Shown: in pieces, positions 1 to 8,411 of the stretch | How positions within the stretch are numbered: the first letter of the stretch is position 1 | Layout of the letters: every line of letters begins with the position of its first letter | Position numbers and translations under genes: made by a program | Source: Bacteroidales bacterium UBA6207 | GTDB taxonomy: Bacteria > Bacteroidota > Bacteroidia > Bacteroidales > F082 | DNA: 54,902 nt | Assembly (NCBI GenBank): GCA_002421995.1 | Contig: DISP01000126.1 | Span: 1-54,902 of the forward strand | Direction of reading: 5' to 3' | The notes under the pieces: generated by a model | Told to the model about the DNA's origin: nothing | The model's input: only the letters and a program-made list of their open reading frames with translations | Databases searched by the model: none

Positions 1-2270
1 GGCAAAACTTCCAGGTGGCCGTAATGGTTGATTTCAAAACCATAGCTCCATTTAAACGGCGATTTGAATGCGTTGGTCTTCTTATAGTTAACACCTAAGG
101 AATATCCGGCTCTGCTTCTTTTTGTCGGCCCGAATAAATCATAAAAGTCGGTCTTATTATAGGTTGCATTAAATTTCCAAAGCCACAAATCCCAGTGAAA
201 CATTGCATGAATCTGTTGTTTGGAGGGTTGTTTACTCCATGGAGACGCTCCCAGAAAGAGGTTCATATTTGACAATCCAACCCTGTCTCTCCAATTCAGG
301 CGATAACCAATTGCTGCCGTTTTTTTAAAACCAGTGATATCCGGATAAGCGCCGGTAAGCGACATATTTTTTATGGCTCTGTAACTCGTTTCTTCCATTT
401 TCAGCGAATCAATGTTGACGCGCGAAGCTGGTTTTAATGAATAACTTTCAAGCACAGGATTCCTGTCAAAAACCTCGTTACCCAAATAGGTAATAGCATT
501 CGCATCCTCAATTACCCTGACAGGCATGAGGGCTGGCTGCATACCATCTCTCCTGAATTTGAGCACAAAAATAGAATCGCTTGATAACTGTTGTGGCATA
601 AAAAGACCTGTCTCATCATTGGATAAAAGCTCAAACCGTTTGTCATTCAATGCAATACGCCAGATGTTCGAAACTCCCGTAAAGTAAGAAGTTCCAATAA
701 GATACTGATCATCATTGCTAAATCTGAACTGGGTTAAAGTGTTATCTTCTGACTGGTAAACTGTCTCATAATTTTTCTTTCCAAGCTCTAATTCACTGAT
801 ATTAAACATTATAATTGACTGCTCACCTCTTACTCCTGTTAGTGTTGCAGTGAGTTTTTGGCCATCATGTGATACTGCCAGGTCGAGTAATGAGCGACCA
901 AAATCGCAGGTGTACATTGGTTGGACTGATTGATACGGCTTGGCAATCTTAACAAGTGTAGCATAACCATTATCATGCTTCACACCCCAAAGGCAACGAT
1001 TTGTTGTGTCATAAACCAGGTTTCCGGTTCGGCTCCGCTCAATAAGTATTTTTTTCTTTCCTGATGCGACATCTATTGCGGCCAGGCTACGGTACTTCGA
1101 ATTATTCTCGCTCACGAACACCATTCGATCCAGCGGGTCGTAAGCTAAAAACGTGACTGTATATAACAAAGGGGAATCAAGGGTTGCCAGTTTTCTCACT
1201 TTCGCTGTTTTTAGATCCAGTTCTCCGACATAGCTGATTTTTCCGGGATGGTTAAAAGCCGCATAAATTTTGTTCAATCTGGCATCGTATCCCACATTGG
1301 AAACACTGCCCATGGGTTCAGGAGTCAACAAATGCAAGGGCGTGAGCGGATAATCCTGAATTCTCCGGAGATTGTTTTTTTGAAATTCCTGTTCAAAACT
1401 CATCCAGTCTTTCCAAACATCGCCAACTTTTTTTCCAAAGACTTTTTTAAACTGAGCTCCGTAAAAAGCCTTGCTGTCATCCGTGCGGTCATACAATTGG
1501 TTGACTTTGTCATCACCATAGGTGTAGGCTAAATAATTTACAAAACGTGTCCCATATAAATAAGCGTTGGCACCCACCTGAAAATCAACTGTAGTGCCTT
1601 CGGTTTCAAGACCGATCACCGAATAAAGTGGTTCGTTTTCGTTGATGATACTTCGAAAATACATTTCGTCGTAGGAGCCCAGCGCCCTGCCCAATCCACC
1701 TGATGTCCAGGTTTCGGTATAGCAGGCAATACCCTCATGAAACCATCGGGGGGCGTACCAGCGGGGCGTTGTCAGATAGCTCGAAACGGCTGATGAAGGC
1801 ACAAGGGCATCGCGGCTGACTTTCCCAAACAACAATTTTCGCCAGAACAGATCGGTTTTATTGGGTTTTTCGCTCAGAACGACATGCGTCAACTCATGCG
1901 CAAAGAGCCATTGAAAACGTTCGCTGGAAGGAATAATGCTAAAAGCAAAATTAAAAGGTGAAATTCCCAGGATTATAGTGTTGACAGGCATTGTGACTGC
2001 ACCTCCATGACCATCGTCTTCAAAATCAGTCAACAACACATAGGTTTTTTGATGGTTATAGCTCCAGTGTGATTTATGAAAATCCAATGCATTATGAAAA
2101 GTTCCGGCCACATGCGGCATGAGGTAGGAATACCTTTTTCCGAAATAAATCAATTCCATCTCATTGGTTCTGAAACGATTGATTTTCTGACTAAAAAGCG
2201 GTGTTGCTGCCACCGTGATGAACAGTAGCAGCAACCAAACTTTCGACACAGTGGTGGATATCTTCTTCAT
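1..2270 (-). CDS. Zinc metallopeptidase with beta-propeller and C-terminal barrel-like region (3' end outside window)
   Basis: Partial gene: it starts at ATG 2270 and runs off the window start, about 756 codons visible. The N-terminus is a signal peptide (about residues 1-28, ending ATPLFSQ). An HELTH zinc-binding motif lies at residues 125-129, followed about 50 residues on by WFHEGIACYTE, the usual position of the third (Glu) ligand in gluzincin peptidases. Residues from about 220 to 560 read as TolB/WD40-like propeller repeats. The last visible ~130 residues are rich in alternating Tyr/Trp/Phe and look like outer-membrane barrel strands. I infer a surface or periplasmic protease or protease-like protein anchored by its own barrel. 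It is the last visible gene of a minus-strand run after the sigma, anti-sigma and 334-aa genes (52 bp gap). Exact family not identified; substrate unknown. Confidence 0.75.
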   Translation of the reverse strand, partial: MKKISTTVSKVWLLLLFITVAATPLFSQKINRFRTNEMELIYFGKRYSYLMPHVAGTFHNALDFHKSHWSYNHQKTYVLLTDFEDDGHGGAVTMPVNTIILGISPFNFAFSIIPSSERFQWLFAHELTHVVLSEKPNKTDLFWRKLLFGKVSRDALVPSSAVSSYLTTPRWYAPRWFHEGIACYTETWTSGGLGRALGSYDEMYFRSIINENEPLYSVIGLETEGTTVDFQVGANAYLYGTRFVNYLAYTYGDDKVNQLYDRTDDSKAFYGAQFKKVFGKKVGDVWKDWMSFEQEFQKNNLRRIQDYPLTPLHLLTPEPMGSVSNVGYDARLNKIYAAFNHPGKISYVGELDLKTAKVRKLATLDSPLLYTVTFLAYDPLDRMVFVSENNSKYRSLAAIDVASGKKKILIERSRTGNLVYDTTNRCLWGVKHDNGYATLVKIAKPYQSVQPMYTCDFGRSLLDLAVSHDGQKLTATLTGVRGEQSIIMFNISELELGKKNYETVYQSEDNTLTQFRFSNDDQYLIGTSYFTGVSNIWRIALNDKRFELLSNDETGLFMPQQLSSDSIFVLKFRRDGMQPALMPVRVIEDANAITYLGNEVFDRNPVLESYSLKPASRVNIDSLKMEETSYRAIKNMSLTGAYPDITGFKKTAAIGYRLNWRDRVGLSNMNLFLGASPWSKQPSKQQIHAMFHWDLWLWKFNATYNKTDFYDLFGPTKRSRAGYSLGVNYKKTNAFKSPFKWSYGFEINHYGHLEVL

Positions 2271-2322
2271 TGTCTTTCGATGTAATCTTTCCTCCTGAAC
2301 TTACAAAGAATCAATGACTCCT

Positions 2323-3327
2323 TTATAACTCGTGGGTACCAACAAGAATCACCTGCAACTGTTCGTTCATTCCAACAACCATACCCATTCCTTCCATGTT
2401 TAATAAAAGCGAATTCAATGCCTCCTGGTTTCCGGCCATTATAGCACTCAGGTTCTCTACAGAAAAGTAAACCCCCAGTTGCTGAACATCGGTAAAGATT
2501 ACTAGACCCAATTGTTCTGCATTGTGTATTCCGAGTGTTTGTATATCACCGAGTACCACGTCATTCAAAGTATTCATTCTCAATTGATTGTCAGCTACCA
2601 ATTCCTTTGAACCCTCTTTATCGTTGTACATCTTTTTCTTTTCAAGATAACTCAAAACGGGTTTATTTTGACTGAGAATTGCAGCCTGTGTCATATTAAG
2701 TGAAATGATATCATGCGCATCCTCCAAAGCCCAGTATTTTCCTTCGGGATTTGAATCAATAAAAGATGTGATGGCATTCATCAGGTTCAGTAATATGCTT
2801 TGGTGGTTTTGAATACGTGCTATAGCATTTTGTGCTTGATTCATGTATCCGATCACAGGAACTTTGGCGTTTGAATCAATTGAAATAATCATGTTGAGTG
2901 CAAACAGAATATCTTCTCTTGCAGGTTCGAGATACTGCTTAAAGCTCTCTATAGCTGATATATAAGGATAATAGATTTTTAAAAACTCGGGTGTTTCACT
3001 CACTTTTGCCAGCACAACTTCTACATCAGAAGTTGTTTTTAGTGACTGATAGTAGTTATAAAGCAGATACTTTTCATAAAGGTTTCGCTTTGCTGAATCT
3101 TCCACCAACTCGTTTCGAAGCATGATGTCGTCTTCGGTAACTTTCACATTACGGTAACGGTCAACCTTACCGATTGATCCACCTAAATATTTTCCCATTT
3201 CATAGTAATCAACCTGAGAGTCAGTGCCACCGGGCGATTTGTTAACAACTGCGATTCCAAGAAAAATTCCTACTACCAAAGCTAAAGCCGCGATAATTGC
3301 TGCCTGAAGAAAACTGTACTTTTTCAT
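2323..3327 (-). CDS. Unknown membrane-anchored helical protein
   Basis: A 334-residue protein with one N-terminal hydrophobic segment (about residues 9-28), uncleaved or a signal anchor, followed by a long, charged, probably helical extracytoplasmic domain with no cysteines. I do not recognise a family. It lies 81 bp downstream of the anti-sigma-like gene and 52 bp upstream of the metallopeptidase gene, all on the minus strand, so it probably belongs to the same transcription unit and may act in the same envelope response. The coding call rests on length, in-operon position and normal composition. Confidence 0.7.
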   Translation of the reverse strand: MKKYSFLQAAIIAALALVVGIFLGIAVVNKSPGGTDSQVDYYEMGKYLGGSIGKVDRYRNVKVTEDDIMLRNELVEDSAKRNLYEKYLLYNYYQSLKTTSDVEVVLAKVSETPEFLKIYYPYISAIESFKQYLEPAREDILFALNMIISIDSNAKVPVIGYMNQAQNAIARIQNHQSILLNLMNAITSFIDSNPEGKYWALEDAHDIISLNMTQAAILSQNKPVLSYLEKKKMYNDKEGSKELVADNQLRMNTLNDVVLGDIQTLGIHNAEQLGLVIFTDVQQLGVYFSVENLSAIMAGNQEALNSLLLNMEGMGMVVGMNEQLQVILVGTHEL

Positions 3328-3408
3328 TGTTTTAAGGTTTTATTGATTTATTGAAAAATTAATTCGCTTTTCTACCATAATGATTTTCGACGGTCGGAAA
3401 AGTTGGTT

Positions 3409-4158
3409 TTATTTTAAAAAAAGTTCTTTTTTGATGATTTGATTCTTATTTCGGTTCACTACAACCATCACTGAAGCTTGATTTTCAGTGGTTTTCTCGA
3501 AAACCAGTTGAAAGTTGCTCATTTCTGAAGCTGCGAAAACCACTTTCCCGCTATAGTAAGCACTGTTGTTGTTTCCTTTTGACAAAAAGCCGGAGGAAAC
3601 CAGGCTGTATTCAGACTCAAGAAAAGTGACTTCGGTTTCCATTTCATCCGTGCTGTTTATCAGGAAATTCAGATAATACAAATTATCAATCCGGTAAGGG
3701 ATGAGCTTATAGCTGGCATGTTGATAAGCGTAGGAAATCTCGTTTCCGGCAACAGAAGACATAGTTCCGGATAACATTGATTGCTGTGGCAGAGTGCCTC
3801 CCGTATTAAAAAACCACACCAATGATGCCCCGATTATTACGCCGGCAAACAAAACAAAGGCAAAACGAAGCTGTGCCGGAGCAAAAATCTGTTCCCACAC
3901 AGGGTGATCCCACCAGCTAACGGTTTGTTTGTTGGTCCTTGCTTCAATTTTTGTCATGATTTTGTCAGCCAGATCAATCCTTTCCGAAGTTTGACTTAGC
4001 TTATTCAAATCATTCTCAATTTCAGCAAGTTTCTGATCATCAGTCATTGAATTCACGGACGGTGAAGCAGCGTTATCCGAAATCCGTAAACCGGATATAT
4101 TTTCAGCACGCTTTTGCATCTCGTCACTATTTTTTTCAGTATTCATTTTGTGTAACAT
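3409..4158 (-). CDS. Single-pass anti-sigma-factor-like protein
   Basis: A 249-residue protein with a cytoplasmic N-terminal region of ~95 residues, one transmembrane segment (about 97-117) and a ~130-residue extracytoplasmic C-terminal domain. This topology, and its position 5 bp after the stop of an ECF sigma gene, are those of an anti-sigma factor. The N-terminal part has no cysteine and so lacks the HxxxCxxC zinc motif of classical ZAS anti-sigmas. It would have to bind sigma through a different helical fold, possibly the charged stretch at about 40-75. An ATG four codons downstream (4146) is an alternative start. Assignment rests on context and topology, not on a recognised domain. Confidence 0.65.
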   Translation of the reverse strand: MLHKMNTEKNSDEMQKRAENISGLRISDNAASPSVNSMTDDQKLAEIENDLNKLSQTSERIDLADKIMTKIEARTNKQTVSWWDHPVWEQIFAPAQLRFAFVLFAGVIIGASLVWFFNTGGTLPQQSMLSGTMSSVAGNEISYAYQHASYKLIPYRIDNLYYLNFLINSTDEMETEVTFLESEYSLVSSGFLSKGNNNSAYYSGKVVFAASEMSNFQLVFEKTTENQASVMVVVNRNKNQIIKKELFLK

Positions 4159-4163
4159 TTTGA

Positions 4164-4748
4164 TTAAAAATAGCTTGTTTTCTCAAGCATTTCCTTCAAT
4201 TGCTGTCTGGCTTCAAAGAGCCTTGATCTAACTTTCTTCTCTGTAATCGCCATTGTTTCTGCCACTTCCTTGTACGACATTTGCTCGTAATACTTGAGCA
4301 CAATCAGCACACTGTATTTTTCGTTCAGCATTTTAATGGCCTTTTGCAACAGTTGCTCACGCTCGTTCATTAATTCCTCAGCAGCATCACTAACACCCTT
4401 TAGTGTATCGAGCCCGACCATCTTTTTTTGTTTTTTCAACTGATTCAGTGCTGCATTCACAGCGATGCGATAGATCCAGCTGAAAAATTTATGATCACTT
4501 CTAAAAGAAGCAAGCGATTCGTAGGCCTTAACAAAAACTTCCTGTGTGATCTCTTTTGCTTCATCCTTATCGTGTATGATTTTGACAATCAGATTATAAA
4601 CCGGCGACTGATATTTTTCAACCAGGTGCCTGAAGGCGTTCACCTGTCCGTCAAGAACCATTGAAACCAAACGCAAGTCTTCTGTTGCCTCGGTTTCGCG
4701 CTGTTTAGCCAGCTTTTGATTTATTTCGGTTTCATTTTCAGTTTTCAC
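4164..4748 (-). CDS. ECF-type RNA polymerase sigma factor (sigma-70 family)
   Basis: 194 residues, the usual ECF length. Region 2 occupies about residues 37-105 (FRHLVEKYQ, then the DEAKEITQEVFVKAY and FFSWIYRIAVNAA blocks that bind core and melt the -10 element). Region 4 occupies about 135-190, with a helix-turn-helix (YKEVAETMAITEKKVRSRL). The linker is short and there is no region 1 or 3, as in RpoE-like factors. It directs polymerase to its own regulon, usually envelope stress. The next gene encodes a membrane anti-sigma-like protein and the preceding gene a PrsW protease, so release by regulated proteolysis is the likely control. Confidence 0.93.
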   Translation of the reverse strand: MKTENETEINQKLAKQRETEATEDLRLVSMVLDGQVNAFRHLVEKYQSPVYNLIVKIIHDKDEAKEITQEVFVKAYESLASFRSDHKFFSWIYRIAVNAALNQLKKQKKMVGLDTLKGVSDAAEELMNEREQLLQKAIKMLNEKYSVLIVLKYYEQMSYKEVAETMAITEKKVRSRLFEARQQLKEMLEKTSYF

Positions 4749-4779
4749 GAATTACAATTTATGAATGTAAAAAGTTGGT

Positions 4780-5778
4780 TTATTTGGCAACAATTTGGTT
4801 CAATTTCCATAACTCTCTGTAATTGATCCGGATAATCGGGCTGATCGCCAGTTGACCAGTTTTTCCGATCTGTTTGCGCAAGGCTTCCAGCTCAGCAAGT
4901 TTTTCACGCAAGCCGGTTTCGGGCACCGGATCAAATCCGTTTTCGCGCAACATCAGGTTACGTTTTGATTTTACCGAAAGTTCAAGATACAAGCTGATGT
5001 AATTGTAAAGGTCAACCATCGTCTCCGCTTCAAAATGGGATTTTAGCGAATTGAGAAACGATCCGGCTTTTGTATCTGAAAATCTGCCTTGCCGAATCAT
5101 CAACAAGATCTCTACCTCGTTGCTAAATTCAATTTCGAGCCATCCCTGCAAACTTGCCGTACTACGTTGAAATACAACTGCAAAAAAAGCAGGCAACAGT
5201 ATAAATATCATTAACGTTTGCAGATATGGATTAAGCAAAAAATGATTAAAAAGACTGTGAATGACGGCTGCCACCATCAATCCAAGAAAATATCCTCCTG
5301 TGGCGGTTTCCTTTTTTTGAACCATGTTTAACAGCAATATTCCAAGAATAGCCGAACAGCCTCCGTGCATAACTGCTGTGCCAAAACCCCTGATAAACCA
5401 AAGTATCAACGGTTCATCCATTCCTATATAATAAAGGTAAACGATGTTTTCGGCCAAAGCAAAGCCGGTCCCTGCTGCAAAACCATAAATCGCGGCATCA
5501 ACCGAAAAACCCACTTTTTTTCTCAAAACCAGAAAAACAATCATGAAAGATTTGAGAATTTCTTCTATAACAGGTGCAGCATAACGCGTAAACAACTCAA
5601 AATTCAGACTCAATTCTGTTTTCACTGATTCATTAACATAATAGGCAATTAATGCCGAAAATCCTCCCCATAAAATACCACCAAACAGCCAGCCAACACC
5701 AACCAGCTTGAAGCTATCGAGCAGAAACAGGCATGTGAGAAATAAAATCACCGGCAATAAACTTAAAGCGACACTCAT
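4780..5778 (-). CDS. prsW: PrsW-family intramembrane metalloprotease
   Basis: 332 residues with about eight hydrophobic helices in the first 205 and a soluble C-terminal tail. All conserved PrsW motifs are present: EExxK (E72, E73, K76), FxxxE (F106-E110), H138, and HxxxN (H174-N178). In Bacillus subtilis PrsW makes the first cut in anti-sigma factor RsiW, which frees sigma-W. Here the gene ends 31 bp before an ECF sigma gene that is followed by a single-pass anti-sigma-like gene, so the same role is an attractive inference. The tail (about 206-332) is longer than a bare PrsW core and is unassigned. Its start ATG overlaps the stop of a small upstream ORF by 4 bp. Confidence 0.85.
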   Translation of the reverse strand: MSVALSLLPVILFLTCLFLLDSFKLVGVGWLFGGILWGGFSALIAYYVNESVKTELSLNFELFTRYAAPVIEEILKSFMIVFLVLRKKVGFSVDAAIYGFAAGTGFALAENIVYLYYIGMDEPLILWFIRGFGTAVMHGGCSAILGILLLNMVQKKETATGGYFLGLMVAAVIHSLFNHFLLNPYLQTLMIFILLPAFFAVVFQRSTASLQGWLEIEFSNEVEILLMIRQGRFSDTKAGSFLNSLKSHFEAETMVDLYNYISLYLELSVKSKRNLMLRENGFDPVPETGLREKLAELEALRKQIGKTGQLAISPIIRINYRELWKLNQIVAK

Positions 5779-6008
5779 AATGTGTTGTTTTTAATCCACT
5801 TCATTTTTTTGAAGAAAAAACTTTGGAAAATCATACCACGCACACCATCAGGCATGCAAAAAACATAGAAAAGAGAAAGTTTCTGCTTGTAAAGTCGGAG
5901 GAAAATTGCGTTGTTGATCAGTTGCTTTATCTCAGCTATACACATAAATAAAAGCACACCTCCTAATCCGGCATGTTCTGATTTTCCATAAAATTCATTG
6001 CAAGTCAT
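5775..6008 (-). CDS. Possible small protein upstream of prsW (doubtful)
   Basis: A 77-codon open frame from ATG 6008; it extends to 106 codons if a TTG at 6095 is used. Its TGA overlaps the prsW ATG by 4 bp, as in translational coupling. It lies downstream of a good promoter (-33 at 6177-6180, -7 at 6149-6156). The predicted product has a hydrophobic stretch (GGVLLFMCIAEI) and a basic C-terminus. Against it: no recognisable family, and an odd Cys/Phe-rich composition unlike neighbouring proteins. It may instead be an untranslated leader of about 365 nt. Confidence 0.25.
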   Translation of the reverse strand: MTCNEFYGKSEHAGLGGVLLFMCIAEIKQLINNAIFLRLYKQKLSLFYVFCMPDGVRGMIFQSFFFKKMKWIKNNTL

Positions 6009-6148
6009 CTCTTTAGCTTTAATACCTGTTAAACATCTCCGTAAAATGTTTATGCAAAGCCTGCCCGTAATGCTTACGAAACAGCCCCCAATCAATCCTA
6101 TAAAATCTGCTTTGTATAAATAATTGGGAGACTTTCAATGAACTTCCG

Positions 6149-6180
6149 CAAATGTAAGGTTTTCAGACCAGAAAGACAAA
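6149..6180 (-). promoter_or_regulatory. Predicted promoter of the prsW-sigma-anti-sigma operon
   Basis: On the minus strand, TTTG (6177-6180) is followed after 20 bases by TACATTTG (6149-6156). This matches the Bacteroidota housekeeping consensus TTTG-N19-21-TAnnTTTG. The predicted start near 6142 leaves about 365 nt before the prsW ATG. Confidence 0.6.
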
Positions 6181-6204
6181 AAACAATACAAAAAGATACC
6201 TACA

Positions 6205-6244
6205 AAATAAAAAAAAGAGACTCAGCCAAAACCGTGTCTCTTTT
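6205..6244 (-). terminator. Intrinsic terminator of the nucleotide-sugar operon
   Basis: Nine-base perfect stem, AAAAGAGAC (6213-6221) with GTCTCTTTT (6236-6244), and a 14-base loop. On the minus strand the stem is followed by a run of T. It lies 24 bp past the stop of the phosphohexomutase gene. Confidence 0.85.
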
Positions 6245-6267
6245 CACATACGAAAATGATATAATTA

Positions 6268-8007
6268 TCAGATATTCAACGATTTCATCACTTGACCGAT
6301 TGTTTCTTCGAGCTCAGCATCCACTTTATGGTAGTCCTCGCTCCGCAAAAGTTTTCCTTTTACACCAAAGTAGAACTTGATTTTGGGCTCAGTACCTGAT
6401 GGCCGGACACTGATTTTACTACCGTCTTCTGTAAAAAACTGCAGGACGTCCGATTTTGGCAGGTCAATTGGATGAGTTGTACCATCTACAAGATTTCTTT
6501 GCAGTCGTTGTTCGTAGTCTTTGATCATCATCAATTTCGATCCTGCTATTTCCATCGGTGGGTTGTTTCTGAAGCGCTCCATCATGTCTTTGATCTCCTT
6601 TGCTCCGGCCATTCCTTTTTTCGTTACCGAAAGAAGTTTCTCTTTATAAAAACCAAACTCCACATAGATATCTTTCAGCAACTCAAACATCGTTTTACCC
6701 TGATCGGCTGCCCAGGCAGCTGTTTCGGCAAGCATAACGCAGGATATAACTGCATCTTTGTCTCTTACAAAATCGCCAACCAGATAGCCATAACTCTCCT
6801 CACCTCCACCGATAAAGGTTTTTTTACCTTCGTAGGTTTTGATAATATCAGCGATATATTTGAAGCCGGTGAGCACATCAAAACGCTCAACACCGAATTT
6901 ATCTGCCATGTTAAACAAGAGTTCGGAGGTAACAATGGTCTTCACAATATATTCATTTCCTGTTAGTTTACCTTTCGAGCTCCAGTTGCTAAGCAGATAG
7001 TACAACAACAAACTGGCTGCCTGATTGCCATTTAACAGGATAAATTCTCCTTCGTCGTTTTTAACTGCAATCCCAACCCTGTCGCCATCAGGGTCGGTTG
7101 CCATCACCAGGTCGGCATCCATTGCTTTTGCTTTTTCAATCGCCATGCTCAGGGCAGCAGGTTCTTCGGGGTTTGGAGAGTGCACTGTTGGGAAATTTCC
7201 ATCAACTACTGCTTGTTCAGCAACAATTGTAACAGACTCAAAACCAACAGCTTTCAAAGCCATTGGCACCAATTTCACTGTTGACCCGTGAATAGGAGTA
7301 AACACAATTTTGAAATTTTTCTGCCTTTTAATCATCTCGGGCGAAAGGCTCAACGCTTTGATGCGTTCCACATACACAACATCAAACTCATCGCCAAGAT
7401 ATTGAATCAGCTCGGGGCGTGCGTTGAAATGCACATCGGCTGGTCCTGCAATTTTTTCAACCTCAGCGATTACATTTTTGTCATGTGGTGCAATAAGTTG
7501 TCCGCCATCATCCCAATAAGCTTTGTAGCCATTGTATTCTTTTGGATTGTGGGAAGCAGTTATCACCACACCAGCCTGGCAATTGTGATATCTAACAGCA
7601 AATGAAAGCTCAGGCGTGGGCCGGAGGCTTTCAAACAAGTACACCTTTATTCCATTTGCCGACATCACTTCGGCTGTTATTTTTGCAAAGTAAGCGCTGT
7701 TGTTTCGGCAGTCGTGCGCAATGGCCATTGATGGAGTATCAATATCAGAAAACATTTTTCTGATGTAGTTTGCCAGCCCCTGTGTTGCCATGGCAACGGT
7801 GTATTTGTTCATTCGGTTCGTTCCAACACCCATGATGCCCCGGAGCCCTCCGGTTCCAAATTCAAGGTTTCGGTAAAAACTCTCTGTAAGTTCCTGAGGA
7901 TCATTATCAATCAATTCCTTTACCCTGGCTGTTGTTTCCTCATCATAAGGTGCAACGAGCCATTGTTGGGCTTTTTTCAAAATTTCTGCATCAATTTGTT
8001 GAGTCAT
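6268..8007 (-). CDS. Phosphohexomutase (phosphoglucomutase/phosphomannomutase superfamily)
   Basis: 579 residues, the length of the PgcA/PGM2-type branch of the alpha-D-phosphohexomutases. It shows all four signatures: the phosphoserine loop TASHNPKEYNGYK with S152, the metal-binding DPDGDRVGI at about 297-305, the sugar-binding GGGEESYGYL, and the phosphate-binding RPSGTEPKIKFY near the C-terminus. It interconverts hexose 6- and 1-phosphates, supplying glucose 1-phosphate for UDP-glucose and other NDP-sugars. That fits its position as last gene of the ugd/uxs/rfbD operon. Its start overlaps the stop of the GxxExxY gene by 4 bp. Substrate preference cannot be told from the sequence. Confidence 0.93.
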   Translation of the reverse strand: MTQQIDAEILKKAQQWLVAPYDEETTARVKELIDNDPQELTESFYRNLEFGTGGLRGIMGVGTNRMNKYTVAMATQGLANYIRKMFSDIDTPSMAIAHDCRNNSAYFAKITAEVMSANGIKVYLFESLRPTPELSFAVRYHNCQAGVVITASHNPKEYNGYKAYWDDGGQLIAPHDKNVIAEVEKIAGPADVHFNARPELIQYLGDEFDVVYVERIKALSLSPEMIKRQKNFKIVFTPIHGSTVKLVPMALKAVGFESVTIVAEQAVVDGNFPTVHSPNPEEPAALSMAIEKAKAMDADLVMATDPDGDRVGIAVKNDEGEFILLNGNQAASLLLYYLLSNWSSKGKLTGNEYIVKTIVTSELLFNMADKFGVERFDVLTGFKYIADIIKTYEGKKTFIGGGEESYGYLVGDFVRDKDAVISCVMLAETAAWAADQGKTMFELLKDIYVEFGFYKEKLLSVTKKGMAGAKEIKDMMERFRNNPPMEIAGSKLMMIKDYEQRLQRNLVDGTTHPIDLPKSDVLQFFTEDGSKISVRPSGTEPKIKFYFGVKGKLLRSEDYHKVDAELEETIGQVMKSLNI

Positions 8008-8411
8008 ATTACTGTTTTTTTGAGGTTAATAATCTTTTTAAAACCGTCAACCAATCGTTGATTTGAGGTATCAAGCCACACTCCTCCGCCACAACCTGAA
8101 AATGCGAGTATGCTTTGCATACGTTTAAGCTGAAAATCATTGTCCGACGGGTTATCAAAGATATTTACGGCAATTTCTTCTTCTACGATAAAGTCTGCAA
8201 AAAGCTTCTCTTCGATTCTAATTCCTTTATATACAACAGTGATTGCTGCGTTCATTCTGAATCTAAGTCCGCGGAGTCGCATTTCGTGTGCGAGGCAACT
8301 TCTGAATATCCCGGGCAAAATGCCTGGGCCTGTGTGTTCATGCACCTCACGGGCACAGTCGTAGATGAGGGTAGCCAGGCTGTTACGCCTGCTCTTTTCC
8401 ATTGAGTTCAT
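8004..8411 (-). CDS. GxxExxY-family protein with degenerate nuclease-fold motifs
   Basis: 135 residues matching the GxxExxY family (PDDEXK-like fold, PF13366) along most of its length: YDCAREVHEHTGPG, the basic helix LAHEMRLRGLRF, the strand ITVVYKGIRIEEKLFADFIVE, and the terminal LVDGFKKIINLK. The naming motif is altered to GxxPxxF (G30, P33, F36). The usual acidic-Glu-x-Lys strand after D73 reads IAVNIF instead of IVELK. The catalytic centre expected of this fold is therefore missing, and a binding or structural role is more likely than nuclease activity. It overlaps rfbD upstream (by 20 or 29 bp, depending on which ATG, 8402 or 8411, is used) and the mutase downstream by 4 bp, so it is tightly coupled to sugar-nucleotide synthesis. 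Confidence 0.8.
   Translation of the reverse strand: MNSMEKSRRNSLATLIYDCAREVHEHTGPGILPGIFRSCLAHEMRLRGLRFRMNAAITVVYKGIRIEEKLFADFIVEEEIAVNIFDNPSDNDFQLKRMQSILAFSGCGGGVWLDTSNQRLVDGFKKIINLKKTVI

Noticed and set aside
6472..6966. Plus-strand ORF of 164 codons opposite the phosphohexomutase
   Set aside because: Lies wholly within a clearly coding minus-strand gene, is Cys/His/Phe-rich and has no promoter; an antisense shadow. The same holds for the other long antisense frames, e.g. 11022-11600, 14559-15227, 16617-17222 and 32193-32897.
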